A DNA stretch of 64,000 bases from Ampelocalamus luodianensis. Its lineage: Eukaryota > Streptophyta > Magnoliopsida > Poales > Poaceae. Positions 25,052 to 36,580 of the stretch are shown piece after piece (within the stretch, counting starts at the first letter, position 1; each line of letters begins with the position of its first letter). Both the position numbers and the translations under genes were made by a program. Under the pieces are notes generated by a model that was not told where the DNA came from, made no database searches, and saw nothing but the letters and a program-made list of their open reading frames with translations. The stretch lies in assembly GCA_036346255.1 (NCBI GenBank), contig CM070622.1, positions 20,486,751 to 20,550,750 of the forward strand, in the 5' to 3' direction.

Positions 25052-26579
25052 TCAATTATCATCATCTGGCATCACCATCTTCATCTCATCGGCGGTATCA
25101 TCTTCAGCGTGCTCAAGCTTGATATCGCCGGAGTTGTACCTGACGCCGTTGCCCGCCTCCACTACCTCTTGCACGCTCGGAGGATGGCGACCCAGCCCTT
25201 CGCAAACCCCCGGAGGACGGCCCTTGTACGCCTTGCAGATGTAAGCTTCGAAGTTCTCGTAATCCTGAGACGGAAACATGTTCGTCGCAAGTAAAAAAAA
25301 CTAGCATAATATATAGATGAGATGGTAAGCTTCAGTGATGAACTTGAGAATAAAGTCTGCGAAATGAGAGATCATCCTTAAGTGCATCTGATCTTGAGAG
25401 TGGCACTTACTTCGTAGAGCGGCTGCCCATCAACCACCACCCACGGAACGTACTTGTGGGGAGGCTGAAGAGCATCAGTCTGTCTCCCATACTTGAGCTC
25501 AAGCTGGATGGAGCAAACAAACAAAATGCAGACATTGTGGCTAGCATTTGAGTAAGCAATGAAATTGTACAAAGAAGTAGCATAATGAAGGGCGTCATAG
25601 GAACTAACCTTGTGGCCGCGCTCACTCTTGTAGCACTCGGTGACAGGCTTGGGGTCAAGTCCCAATTTTTCGAAGCACGACTCCCATTCCTGGTGCTTGT
25701 GCTTCACCACCAGGTCCTCGACGCAGTAGATGAAACGGAAATGCACGTCCTGCAACCAACAGCAACAGATATTACATAAGAGCCCCTGTAAAGCCGCTAG
25801 ATTTGGAGCAGAATTGCCTGAATTTGAACTGAAAACTTTCACCACAGGGTATTATTATATGATAGGATGATGCTATTAGTTACTACTAGTTGATAACAAG
25901 CTCATTGTGATCATCGCATCATAGTGCACGATTCTATCCAGAACCTCTTGCAATTGCAACAATACGTTTGGTGTCAAGCTGTGAGCAGATTATGAGGTGT
26001 GATTAGTTACCAAATTCGGCCAGGCGTCGATGGCGCAAGCCTCCACGCTGTTCAGAAAGCATTCATCACGGCCATGCTGCAACAAGCCAACAGCTCAACA
26101 GTATCAGTATAAGCACCGCTACCAAACAGTAATTAACCCAATTCTACCTCGGAAAAGGAACGAACGGAAATTGGCAAGTGGTAGTAAAATTAACCCAAGA
26201 ACTAAGCCCACACCCAGAATTCCCAACCGGAAAACAACCTTGTACTGTAGCAGAGGAAAGGAGAGCAGAGCAGAGCAAGGGATCGGGCGCGCGGCGCGGT
26301 GCGGGGGCCCACCTGGCAGGAGATGGCGCCGTCCTTGCCGACACGGGCGTTGCCGTAGGGGACGAGGGTGATGTCAACGGCGTCGAGGAGGCCGTCCTTG
26401 AAGACCCTAGCGAGGTGTTTCACCACGAAGCGCGCCGAGTAGGGGCACAGCGACTCGTAGTAGAGCGCCACGTCCACCTTCCCGTTCCCCTTCCCCGCCG
26501 TGTCGCCGGCTGCCGCGGAGGCGCCGACCAGGAGCAGCGCCGCGATGAGGAGGGGTGGAGCCGTGCCGCCATGGGACAT
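25052..26579 (-). CDS. GILT-like thiol reductase, complete five-exon gene
   Basis: Exons on the minus strand are 26313-26579, 26011-26076, 25609-25749, 25411-25503 and 25052-25264. All junctions are GT..AG, all introns are phase 0, and the protein is 259 residues. A hydrophobic signal peptide (PPLLIAALLLVGASAAA) precedes the fold. The family signature CQHGxxECxxNxxxxC is intact and spans the exon 1-2 junction (CQ | HGRDECFLNSVEAC). GILT enzymes reduce disulfides in the lysosome or vacuole and along the secretory path using a CxxC site. Here the site reads LCPYS, so the second Cys is Ser; that should weaken normal reductase turnover or favour a different thiol chemistry. The C-terminus is acidic and ends MPDDDN. 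A truncated paralogue lies upstream at 31282-31557. The start was taken at the ATG at 26579; no other in-frame ATG precedes it. Confidence 0.9.
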
Positions 26580-26692
26580 GGCTGCCAATCTCCGGTCAAT
26601 CAGCAGCTTGCGGTGTGGCGAAGGTCGTCGCGGTGAGGTGGGGAGGTGGGGTGGATGGAACTTGGAGAAGTGGAGCTTAGCAAGGGTTCTTC

Positions 26693-26710
26693 TTTACTTT
26701 TTATTGGCGA
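26693..26710 (-). promoter_or_regulatory. Candidate core promoter of the GILT gene
   Basis: On the minus strand CCAATAAAAAGTAAAG lies about 120 bases before the ATG. It could serve as a TATA-like box (AATAAAAAG) within the 350-bp upstream region. No experimental start site is available. Confidence 0.3.
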
Positions 26711-26929
26711 TCACCGTCAGGCGGGCGGCAACGTGTGCATCTAACGACGGGTAATGACCGGGTCCGTGTCTCTCGAAAATATCTGACGTCTCTCTCTAAC
26801 TTTCCTATTCACTCCACGTGTTTTCCATCCGCTCTTTTACCATTTCACTTGCCTGCACAATTCTCTCTCTCCGAAAAAGAAACTCCAATCGAGTTGGGGA
26901 AACCCTGTGCTTCCGCATCGGCTGAACAT

Positions 26930-27210
26930 CCTGAATTCTCCGTAGTTCTTGACCGCGCTTGGCAAGCAATTGTACACAAACTGGTTGAGGCTACCACCCC
27001 TTCTCTTGAAATGCTCCATGACGATGAAGGTAGCGTCGAGGTGTTTCTCCTTGCCGAGCTCCCGAATCACCGAGGTGTACACCTGGAGGGGTAGGTGTTC
27101 TCCATCACTGTCGAAGAAATCCTTCACTAAGAGCTCCATATTGGCCGCCGTCTTGGCGTCGTGCAGTACCGCGGAGACATCGACACTCCCTCCCCTTGCC
27201 CAACCATGAC
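26930..27210 (-). pseudogene. PPR-protein gene fragment
   Basis: The minus strand reads SVDVSAVLHDAKTAANMELLVKD, then LPLQVYTSVIRELGKEKHLDA and FKRRGGSLNQFVYNCL. The spacing and residues (VYTSVI..LGK.., NQFVYNCLL-like) are those of pentatricopeptide repeats. It has no start, no targeting peptide, and only about two repeats, and it runs out into unrelated sequence on both sides. I read it as a captured or duplicated piece of a PPR gene, lying a few hundred bases upstream of the GILT gene. Confidence 0.6.
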
Positions 27211-28009
27211 GTGGATGGCGAACGGAGGATGGTACAGTCGAGGTGACGAGGCAGTGGTGCCAAGCTGGCCTCGCCCCACTAGATTTGGGCCTTCCGATGA
27301 TGAGACAGTGGTGTGGGCTCGCTCGCTGTAAAAATGTTGCAATCCGTAAGTCGTTTTGCTGCGGTTGTTATTTTTAGATGTTGCAGTAAGTACCACACAC
27401 ATGTTGCAAATGTTTCAATGACTTTCCATTGCTACGATAATGTTTAATTTTAGTTGCAATAGTTTGTTATATTTGCTGCATGAACGATTCTCATTTGTTA
27501 CATAGTCATGTCTGTATTTTTTGGTTTTGTTGCATCGGAGTCATGTCTGTATTTTTTGGTTTTGTTGCGTCGGAGTCCAATATTTGTTGTAGGCCCGATA
27601 ATTTTTTGTTACGTTTCGTGTATTTTTGTTGCGACGGATCAAACGACAGAGCTGTCTTTTAAGTGAGATCGGAGGGTGGTCTGAAGAGTCCGATTTTTTG
27701 GCTCGCTCCGGACATCCGAACGCTGGTCCGTCCCAAAAACAAAAGCAGGCTTGGTTCCAGGCGTGACGGTGGGGCCCACGTGCAGCGACAATACGCCCGC
27801 ACGGGGACATGGGGTGGGGATCTGTGAATGGTGGCCGGATCCTGAACAGAATTTTGTTTCGTTAGGCAAAGCGCTGCCGCTAGTGTACACTGTACATTGT
27901 ACAACAACCTGAGCCTCTACTGTCTAACCCAAAGGCTACACGTACATCTAAAAAAGTACATACGTACAATAATACAAGCACCCAAAAAAAATGAATTTTC
28001 AGCCATATT
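27211..28009. other. Intergenic repeat-like sequence
   Basis: Rich in TTTTGTTGC motifs. It includes a roughly 35-bp direct duplication (GTCATGTCTGTATTTTTTGG..., near 27507 and 27541). No gene recognised. It resembles the non-coding end of a DNA transposon, but I cannot assign it. Confidence 0.35.
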
Positions 28010-30017
28010 GGCCACTTTTCACGTGGTATTTATAGGTCTGACCGGCTCCAAAATTTTTTTTTGTTTGTAAAAATAGCGCTGTTCCCGCACGGCCATCATG
28101 CGGGAAGCACCTCCTGCCGCCATGTGGCCGTTCCCGCATGGCCACCGTGAGGGAAGCCCTTCCACACCCCCCTCCTGACGCCACGTGGCCCTTCCCCGCA
28201 TGGCCACCATGAGGGAACCCCCTCCCGATGCCACGTGTCCAATCTCCTCTCTCTCCTCCCCGATTAGGGTTTCATCCGATTAAATTAGGGAATTTTGTAG
28301 GAATTTTAAAATATAGCAAATGAATTCAAAAAATTATGAAATTTTACGTGGAGCCTCCTGACACAGTGTACTTGCTTGTGTAAATTTGCTGTAATTTTAT
28401 TCGTCCAGAATTTTTCTCGCTAACATCATGTCGTTCTCACTTACGTGGAGCCTCCCCGTTGGTCATCCGCGGCCCAGGTCGGTAGGGAGATAAGTTATGT
28501 ACAAATCTATGTTCTGTTGTTTGGTTATGCATTACGTTCTACTAACATCATGTCGTTCTTCCGCCGCAAGTCCGTCAGGATGAATCACTTCTACCGTCCG
28601 TGTTCGGTACACAGACTAGCACTCCCCGTCGGTCATCCGTCTTGCAGCCTTCAGCTGACCGTGGGGGTGACGGCTAGTTCACGTCGACTATTGATGACGA
28701 TATGGGCCTCCCAGCTCCTAGCAGGGACCATGGCAGCCAGGGTTTGGAGCGTACATGGCAGAGCTCCTCCGGGTTCGCTGTCCCACCGTACGTTCAAGGG
28801 CAGAGCTCCTCTAGGTTCACTGTCTCACCGTACGTTCAAGGGCAGTGCTCCTCCGGGTTGGCTGGCACCATGTACCTCCAAGGCCAGAGCTCATCCGCGC
28901 AACCGGAGTTGTAGGCACGTACCCAGAGTGAATTTTTCGAGTCCATCACTCATAATTTCGTCGGAGATGTCCCCTAGGTCGGCATGCCTCATCACGATGA
29001 TATGTACGCCTACTAGAGTCTGTTGGGCCAAACTCAGCCTATCGATGCACCTCCACCACCTTAACGGTCTCCATACCCCCCTGAACGGACACACGCTCTC
29101 TCGACCGCTTCACGTATCCGACGGGATATGCCCGACGCAAGACATCCAGGCGCACACAGAGGCCGCCGCAACGAGCAGAGGGTAGTGGCTCAGATGAGTG
29201 AGCCACATTGTATCTCATGTCATGTGATTATGTTTTGATATATTTGTATTCATATTTTGTTTTCCTATATTTATATGTCTATTTTGGTTGTTATGTGCGT
29301 ACTCCTGCACCATATTGTATATTGACATGTCCAATGGAGTTGCAATGCAGCTTTTTTCCTATACATTTCAAGTCACATGAAATCATGAAACCCTAATTTT
29401 CGAAACCTAAAATCATAATCTTCGTGACCTTAATCCTTCATTTTTGAGGCATACAAATTTGTCAAAATATTACACAATCAAGTCCACTAGATGAGGAGCT
29501 TTCAAAATAAAATTCATAATTTTTGAGCTCATTTCCTATATTTATAAATTCGTACAAATAGTACACTTATATGAAATAGCGAGAAAATTTTTGGATGAAT
29601 AAAATTACAGCAAATTTACACAAGCAAGTACACTGTATCGGGAGGCTCCACGTAAAATTTCATAATTTTTTGAACTTATTTGATATATTTTAAAATTCCT
29701 ACAAAATTCCCTAATTTAATCGGGTGAAACCCTAATCGAAGAGGAGAGAGAGGAGATTGGACACATGGCGACGGTAGGGGGTTCCCTCATGGCGGCCATG
29801 AGGGAATCGATTCCCTCATGGTGGCCATGCGGGGAAGGGCCACATGGTGTCAGGTGGGGGTGGAAGGGCTTCCCTCACGGTGGCCATGTGGGAACGGCCA
29901 CGTGGTGGCAGGAGGTGCTTCCCGCATGGCGGCCGTGCGGGAACAGTGCTATTTTTGCAAAAAAAAAAAGTTTGGAGCCGGTCAGACCTATAAATACAAC
30001 GCGAAATTTGGCAAAAA
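28010..30017. mobile_element. Long-inverted-repeat element F with about 0.4-kb arms
   Basis: The left arm (28010-28420) and right arm (29579-30017) are inverted copies along their whole length, sharing TATTTATAGGTCTGACCGG, GGGTTTCA.CCGATTAAATT and ACGTGGAGCCTCC. The outer half of each arm contains about three tandem units of about 60 bp, each holding a small palindrome of the type CCCGCATGGCCACC.TGAGGGA. The arms enclose a 1.16-kb loop with a possible degraded ORF. Long arms and a non-transposase loop suggest a non-autonomous Mutator-like element; no target duplication was fixed. Confidence 0.65.
28702..29190 (+). pseudogene. Repeat-rich ORF remnant in the loop of element F
   Basis: The frame from 28702 contains three 14-residue repeats of the type FAVPPYVQGQSSS, encoded by 42-bp direct repeats (about 28757-28885). 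It stops at 28914. Shifted frames downstream are Pro/Arg-rich. All frames of the 42-bp array are open, so a longer 246-codon frame from 28445 is also possible. The Ser/Pro-rich repeat resembles C-terminal tails of transposon-borne plant-mobile-domain proteins, but that is only an impression. Confidence 0.3.
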
Positions 30018-31281
30018 AAATCCACAAAAATTGTCTCTATGTCACTTACTAGGTGTGGGCCTCTTATGTCAGTTAAACATGGGAGAGTTTTGTCATACTC
30101 CATCGATAGAACTGGTAACCGTCGGTTACTGGATATTTTGGCAAAATTTCTGACGAAAATTTTGAATTGAAGGTTGAAATTTTCAAATTTAAAGATGAAA
30201 TTTATCTAATTTTAATTAAAATTTGAATTTGGATGAAAATTAGATGAATCTGATTTTTTTGCCCGATATAAAATTTTATTAGACCCCGCCAGTAACCGCT
30301 ATTTACCAGCGAAATTTAATTTCGCCGACAGAGTTTTGCATGATGTGGCGTCGTAAAGCCAAATTCTTTGTTCTTTCTTGGGTAATGAGACGGTAATCAC
30401 GTGTGTTGCTTGTAAGTAAAGATGCTACGGTGCTAATGGTGTGCATTAATTATTGGTATAGCAATGTTATGTAGTAACATGCATAAGGTTTAAGAGTTGT
30501 ATACAGCATACTTACCACGACAAAGCTTTGATGCACAATTAAATGATGACTGAGCTTCTTTAGTTTCTATATGCACCTGTCAAATTATGTCTCTCACTAG
30601 ATGTGGGGGACCTCTATAGTGTGCCAAGCTTTTCAACAACTAAAATACACAAACCCAGAAGCTGAAGGAATGCCTGCCTAGCTAGTTGTGGAATAGTGGT
30701 ATTCATAAAAACTAGAAAATTACGAAATCTCATACGAATTTAGCTTGGAATAATGAATTAGCAATATTTCCATGAACTAAAACCTACAAAAGTATATTTC
30801 AAAAGTAACACGGCCAGTAGTGGAGCCTTGTGGTCTGCCCAAAAACTAGACCATTACTTATACAGCTAGTAAAGCAATAGGATAGCAATTACTAGATGAT
30901 TGAGATGCAAATTATGTCCTCTCTTGGTTTGCGTATAGCATTAAGCCATTAACCCACTCCCATTTAGAAGAGAAACTGGAGTACTGGTACTTGTTTTAGC
31001 TCTAGTCTAAGAGAAGGCAACCAGATTTTTTGTTGTTAAATTCAGATGCTATTGTGTATATAAAGCAGCTTGAGGCAACAAAAAAAAAGTGGCAAATACG
31101 TCATGATGGCGACTGATTGGTGTCATGCCACGCTGGCACTACCACTACCGTGCAACGGTGCAAGAATTTCTGGGCCGGAGACACCGATGAATTAATCGAA
31201 GGCAACAACTAAGAGATGTGTAATTAATTAAAAGGCTTGAAATGAATCGAACGATCCATTGACATAGGTGAATTACTACAC
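30018..31281. other. Long non-coding stretch between element F and the GILT exon
   Basis: AT-rich. I searched the minus strand for the missing GILT exons (HG..EC..N....C, VHF.FIYCVE, PWVVVDG) and found none. There is no other coding sequence or clear repeat. Confidence 0.45.
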
Positions 31282-31557
31282 CTGGCAAGAGATGGTGTTG
31301 TTGGAGCCGACGCGGGCGTTGCCGTAGGGGACGAGCAGGAGGTCGACGGCGTCGATGAGCCCGTCGTCGAAGATTCCGGCGAGGTGGTTGACGATGAACC
31401 GGGAGCAGTACGGGCACAGCGTCTCGTAGTAGAGCGCGAGAGAGACCTTCGCCTCCGCGGCCACGGCCGCAGCCGAGGAACCCCACGGCGGCAGGAGGGC
31501 GCCGACGGCGGCCGACAGGAGCACGAAGAGTAGGAGGCGGCGATGGGAACCAGCCAT
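31282..31557 (-). pseudogene. GILT paralogue reduced to exon 1
   Basis: The minus strand from the ATG at 31557 encodes 92 residues: a signal peptide (LLLFVLLSAAVGALLPPW), then VSLALYYETLCPYCSRFIVNHLAG, then VDLLLVPYGNARVG and ISCQ, ending at a good donor (CAG|GTGTAG) in the same place as the intact gene's exon 1. The active site is the normal CPYC. No exon with HGxxEC or the later exons follows within the 1.26 kb before element F. It is therefore a truncated tandem copy, unless exons lie beyond the insertion. Unspliced read-through past 31282 would give a short secreted peptide with an intact CxxC motif. Confidence 0.75.
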
Positions 31558-31815
31558 GGGTAAGCGTTCCGTTCTGGGCTCGGGTAAGAATTCTGATTAG
31601 TTGTGGGTGGCAAGCATATGCCGGGGCGTAAACGGCAACCTGTAGGATTTTTTTACGGTGCTTCAGTTCTGTGGTGTTGGCTGATGCACGTCGAGATCAG
31701 GGTTACTGGGGTCCGGCCGGTGATATTTCTGGTGCCTGGAGACGTGTTAGATACTTAGATTCCGTCATCAGCCGAATATTAACTGATTGATTCTTTATTA
31801 ATAGTAACAGACTAA

Positions 31816-32157
31816 GGGCATTTTTAATAGTGCTATTTCAGCTGTTTTTAAGGTTGTCACATATGTTTTTTTTGTGACGTGAAGGAAAGTGAAAGAAGAT
31901 AGAGAATGAGGTATCCTCTCACGAAACAACAGACGTATCACGCGAAACAAAGCACTAGCGACGAAGTTTTTTTTGCTGTTGGAGTGCGAACATCGATGCG
32001 AAACAAGATACTTGATTCATGTAAAGCTTAAATGCTTGTAACACTTTAAAGAGACAGCTAATGTATTGAAATAGTGTCTTGTTTCTCTTTAAAATTATCT
32101 CAAGATAATATAGAGGGTGTTAAATACAATTTAAAAGGCAAATCATTGAACATGCCC
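31816..32157. mobile_element. Tourist-type MITE (PIF/Harbinger)
   Basis: 342 bp with ends GGGCATTTTTAATAGTG and the complement of GGGCATGTTCAATGATT, flanked by TAA on both sides (31813-31815 and 32158-32160). AT-rich and non-coding. It lies between the GILT exon and the 3' end of the MYB gene. Confidence 0.85.
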
Positions 32158-32411
32158 TAACAGCCACTGCTAGATTGATTAACTCCATGGTTCCAGCTTC
32201 CAACGCACAATTCCATCAACGATCATTATCCCTGGTTAATCCTACGTACCAACTAAGTTACCAAGAAAGAACATCCAAGCAGAGGATAGTCAGCTCATGA
32301 TAAGTCGAAGAGTACCAGTAACAAGTTCGTACTTAAATCGAATAAACGTACGTAGGTAACATAGCTCAAGCTAAAAGACCAGTCCAATTAATGCAGCAAC
32401 TAATCAATTAA

Positions 32412-34275
32412 TCAACAGCCCCACCCCATCTCCGACGACGACGAGGAGCCGCCGTGGTAGTAGGCCGGGTCGGCGAGCAGCTCGGCGATGAGCTGGTCCA
32501 CCCCCATCTCCTTGTCGCAGTCCAGGATCGCGTCGATGAACGCCGACGCCGACGCCGCGCCGTCGTCCCCGCCTCCACCAGCACCAGCACCAGCGGCGCT
32601 GCCGCTGTCGCCGCCGCACGCGCGGCCTCCGCCAGCAGCCACCGGGGCCGCCTCCTGGCACTGGCCAAGAACCTGCGGCGCCTCGAGGCCCGCGGCGTCT
32701 TCGGCGAGGAAGTCGCTCCACTTGAGCTGATGGTGATCCGGCGACGCCGCCACCGAGGGCGCGTCCGCGTCGACGTGCGTGATGACCTGCTGCTGCGGCT
32801 GCGGACCGGGGTAGTACGAGACGTCGTGGAGCGGGGAGGCCGCCGCCGCCGCTGGGCTGGCGGGGAGGTAGGAGGCGGCGCTCGCGGTGGTGGGCGAGGG
32901 GCGGATGGCGAGCGTGCCAATGCTTTGCATGAGGTCGGCGATGGGGCGGTGGGTGATGGGGTCGATGCCGCGCTGCCGCAGCTTCTTGCTCAGCTTGGTG
33001 TTCCAGTAGTTCTTCACGTCGTTGTCCGTCCGCCCTGGCAGCTGGTTCGCGATCAGAGACCACCTGCAACCGCATGCACCCAGATCAATTACATGCATGC
33101 ACTACCACGTAATCCCCATCTTAATTTTAAATCAATTAATTACATCCGGAACTACAATTAAAAAGCCGTCTTGAAAAAAACTTCAAGCTGAGTATAAATC
33201 ATCAATTAAGATAGTAATAACATTACCAACAGTCCAACACTATGGGCTAAGGCTCCTACTTTGTTGCGCAGATCATACGAGAAAGATGATAAGTTTGCAA
33301 TTAACTTTGCAATGCGCATGCATTGTGTATGCCACTGTTGCATGATGTTATCATGTCATTTTCGTTGACAAGATTAACTTCATCAGCAGGGCCACTGAAG
33401 GCAACAGGTAATTCTGCACAGTGCTGTCCTTTTTCATGTTAAAAGATTTTGTCACCGCTCACAGGCCTCCGTTACGCCCATGTTGCTTATTCCCGCGTAG
33501 TTGTGTTGTTTGTTTGCAAGCAATTCTGTATTTTCTCACAATTAAAAGATGGTTCAGATCTTCACCCCATGTTCAACTTTTCACTAATTTGCAACAAAAA
33601 CCAATTACTGCTCAGAAGAATAATGAACACGCAATCGGACTTATTCTTTTACGTGAACTAGCACGTGAATTACGGGCATGAACACCGACTAATGTGATAA
33701 TTTCAAAACTGCTAACTTGCTAAGGTAGATAAACCTGAAGTGCTAGCTGCAAGGTTACTCACGTAGGTACTGAAAACACACACGCTGTCCTAAGATCTAA
33801 ACAGCCGGCGCTTACAGCAACAGTACTAGATAGTCTAGATATGCAACATTGCTCGCAGTAAAAAAATGAAATGACAGGACAGAGAGGAAGATACATACAT
33901 ACCTGCTTCCGAGCATGGCGTGCAGGGTGACGATGAGCTCCTCCTCCTCCTGCGTGAAGTTCTCGTGCTTGAGGTTCGGCCTCAGGTAGTTGGTGTACCT
34001 CAGCCTGCAGCTCTTGCCGCACCTCTTCAGCCCTGCGCGCAGCGCATCCATGCACGCAAAAACACCATCGGTTCCTCTGATCTCATCAGCCAAAACCCCA
34101 TGCAGATGATACAAAGATGTAATGTACATGAAAACGCATGACCTGCTCTCTGAGGAACGGAGGTCCAGTTGCCGGTGCCATGGGTGGAGGTGTAGGCCAG
34201 CAGCTTGGCGTCCTCCTCCGGAGTCCAGGGCCCCTTCTTCACGTTCGCCTTGTCGCAGCACGGCGGCCGGCCCAT
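32412..34275 (-). CDS. TDF1: R2R3-MYB transcription factor, TDF1/MYB35 type
   Basis: Exons 34143-34275 (133 bp), 33903-34032 (130 bp) and 32412-33063 (652 bp) give 304 residues. The 133/130-bp first exons are the standard R2R3-MYB pattern. R2 (about residues 14-63) has Trp17 and Trp37, with Tyr57 in place of the third Trp ([11 protein letters not shown]). R3 (about 66-115) has Phe70, Trp89 and Trp108, with [21 protein letters not shown]. The following [17 protein letters not shown] block marks the TDF1/MYB80 neighbourhood, and [17 protein letters not shown] at the N-terminus fits TDF1 of grasses (the maize male-sterility gene Ms9 is reported to be of this type). Such proteins act in the nucleus of tapetal cells to drive anther development. 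The C-terminal half is Ala/Gly/Pro-rich and ends in an acidic [23 protein letters not shown] region that could activate transcription. Orthology is inferred, not searched. Confidence 0.9.
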
Positions 34276-34379
34276 CGATCTCTCTCACCCTCTGTCTCTC
34301 CCTCTCTATCGAGAACCAAATCGTGATCGAGCTCAAGAACTAGCACCAACCTCTGATGCCTGGTGAGATCACTGCAATG

Positions 34380-34394
34380 TGGTACATATAGAGA
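34380..34394 (-). promoter_or_regulatory. Candidate TATA box of the MYB gene
   Basis: The minus strand has CTCTCTATATGTACC about 105-120 bases before the ATG at 34275, within a region rich in CTCTCT tracts. Position and sequence fit a plant core promoter. Confidence 0.4.
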
Positions 34395-34997
34395 GACAGA
34401 TTGATATTGAGAAAGGCACGGTAACAACATGTTGCGGTGGTGGAGGCATGCGACGAAAGCATGAGCTCCCCCTCTGATTTAACTAGTGACGGCATGGTTA
34501 GTGACGATCAAGCAGAAATGGTTCTTTTATGCATTAGGTTAGAGACGAAATTCACAAGGTTGTCGTAGTTTATGGCACAAGCAGTATAATACGCCGCATC
34601 CGCAACTGCTTCCCTCCGGCAAATCAACAGCTTAATCAGGGTAATTAACTAGATGTGCGTGTAAGAGATGTCGTTGGGAAAAGGAAAAGTGGAGGTTAAT
34701 TTGTGATGTGGGGAGCGGCTTGAGGATGTTTCAAAATTTTCACAAGTTTGACGTGCTGATTTCACGACATCGACGCCGCGAAATCGGTTTTAACCAGCTG
34801 GGAGAGGAGCTGGGGAGGGGATCATATCCGAAGCATTGCTCTGTTATCGCTTTTGTAAATCAGAACTTTCCAAATATGTGATCAGTTGGCCAATAGTATT
34901 ATCGAAGGAAAAAAAATCCAAGTTAATCCAATATGTTGGGACATGTATGCGCAAGCCGACAAGTCACGCCTCTTTTTCAAAATAAACTATTTTTTAA
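34395..34997. other. Upstream region of the MYB gene, no gene seen
   Basis: About 600 bp between the MYB promoter and the MULE terminus. It has no coding sequence. It is presumably regulatory DNA for the MYB gene; I see no element I can name. Confidence 0.35.
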
Positions 34998-35499
34998 TCA
35001 TTTTATACAAATAAATAATGAGCTTTTTTTTAATAGAAATAACCCACAATCGTCGAGCCACCATGTGACTAGACCCAATCGGTCGGTGGACCAACGATTA
35101 GCTGGCGTGGGAGGCTTAGTCGCGCGATGGAAAAACGACTGAGGCCTTGGGCTGTCACGTGTCTTAGTCAGCGCGACGGCTCTTATGGCATGACTGCGAC
35201 ACCGTGGATCGGTAGCCTAGTGACCATGCACACATCCTGTAAAGTAGGCGCCATCTCACCCCACAACAGGTAGAAAGTGTACGTCTCCGGTCGCTAATGG
35301 TCCATGAGAGCGGTAAGGAGTAAGAGATCGAAAGGGAAGCATCGGGACCAATCAACATCCGCCCTCGGGGCAACATCTGCCCTCGGCATCGTCCTCCTGA
35401 GTGGTCTGCAACATCCGAGTGAGTAGAAGGAGTTCGGCAGCTCCCAACCTGCGGTGCAACATTGTAGAGAAGGATGTAAGTATGTGAACATTAGTCAAC

Positions 35500-36420
35500 A
35501 CCGGATGGATCAATTAACAGGTGACATACCTGGAGAACCAACGTCGGTCCATGTTGGACCGAAACGGCAACTAGAGGGGGTGAATAGGAGCACTGTCTCT
35601 TTTTCACTTTGATTAGATTCAACACGATTTTCACCCCAATAGCTATGAGAGCTACGAAGATCAATATACAAGTATAGCGGAAGACTTGTATTGAATTCAA
35701 TCAACTCCTTGAAGAAAACAGACCAAAAACACCAAACACTCAAGACAAAAAGGGTTGGGCGGTCAGACATCTTGGATGAATAGTAAAATCAGCCAGAACG
35801 TAAGATCACAAATTAGTCTAAGATTTGATCCACAGCTCCAAACTATACGAAGCTTGAAACACACTTTCTCTAGGATGTCAGGAACCTATTTCAGTTAAGG
35901 ATCATGAAGATCATTGCCAAAGTTCTGATCTTTTTCGATTTGAGTGAAGATTGCTTCAAAACCAAGTCAAAACCAAAATATGATCTAAAAACTTGCTCGT
36001 AGGTAAGAGATGACCAAGATGATTCTAGATGCATTTTCACATATCAAGCAAGCAAAATCTAGACCAGAAACTAAAGAAAAACCAAAGGATCACAGAAAGT
36101 CCCAAAATTACAAAAGAGAGAGCCAGAACAAGAAGAAACTCATCTTAAAGAAACTTGCTTGGATTGATTTCAGATTGAAGTTAGTTTACAGCCACTCCAT
36201 CCTGGAGGACAAAAGCTCAACACTTAAGCACACAGTCAATCCAACTCTCTAGAACCCTACCTCTCCACTTTCCTCTGTTCTCCCTAGAACCAAACTAGGG
36301 TTTCTCGTACCAGGGTTGGAGGGTGCACAGCCAGCACCCTTATCTATTTATAGTGGAGGCTAGCTTCTACAGGAAGATATCTAAATGGGCACCTATTAAA
36401 CCCACACACAACAGGTTTCA
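35500..36420. other. Non-coding left part of the MULE
   Basis: AT-rich sequence without a convincing frame. It includes the string CAACTAGAGGGGGTGAATAGG near 35570, a motif I have the impression recurs in plant repeats. No function assigned. Confidence 0.3.
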
Positions 36421-36429
36421 CTTGCATTG

Positions 36430-36580
36430 ACCTCTGCGCCGCTTGATGCAACCTGTCGCATGAACTGTCGCATTGCTTGATGTGGCACGTCGCACAGAAC
36501 TATCATGCTGCTTGATGTGACCCGTCGCACCGAACTGCCACGCCGTTTGATGCAACTCGTCGCACCGAACTGTCCCGCTC
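36430..36580. repeat. Tandem repeat, about 42-bp unit
   Basis: About three and a half degenerate units with the core GCTTGATG.AAC.TGTCGCA and CGAACTGTC in tandem. Confidence 0.7.

Noticed and set aside
30018..31281. Missing exons 2-5 of the truncated GILT copy
   Set aside because: I scanned the minus strand for the HGxxEC, FIYCVE and PWVVVDG segments and found none.
32404..33161. Long frames overlapping MYB exon 3 on both strands
   Set aside because: Shadow frames of a GC-rich exon; only one frame continues the MYB domain and has a sensible splice acceptor.
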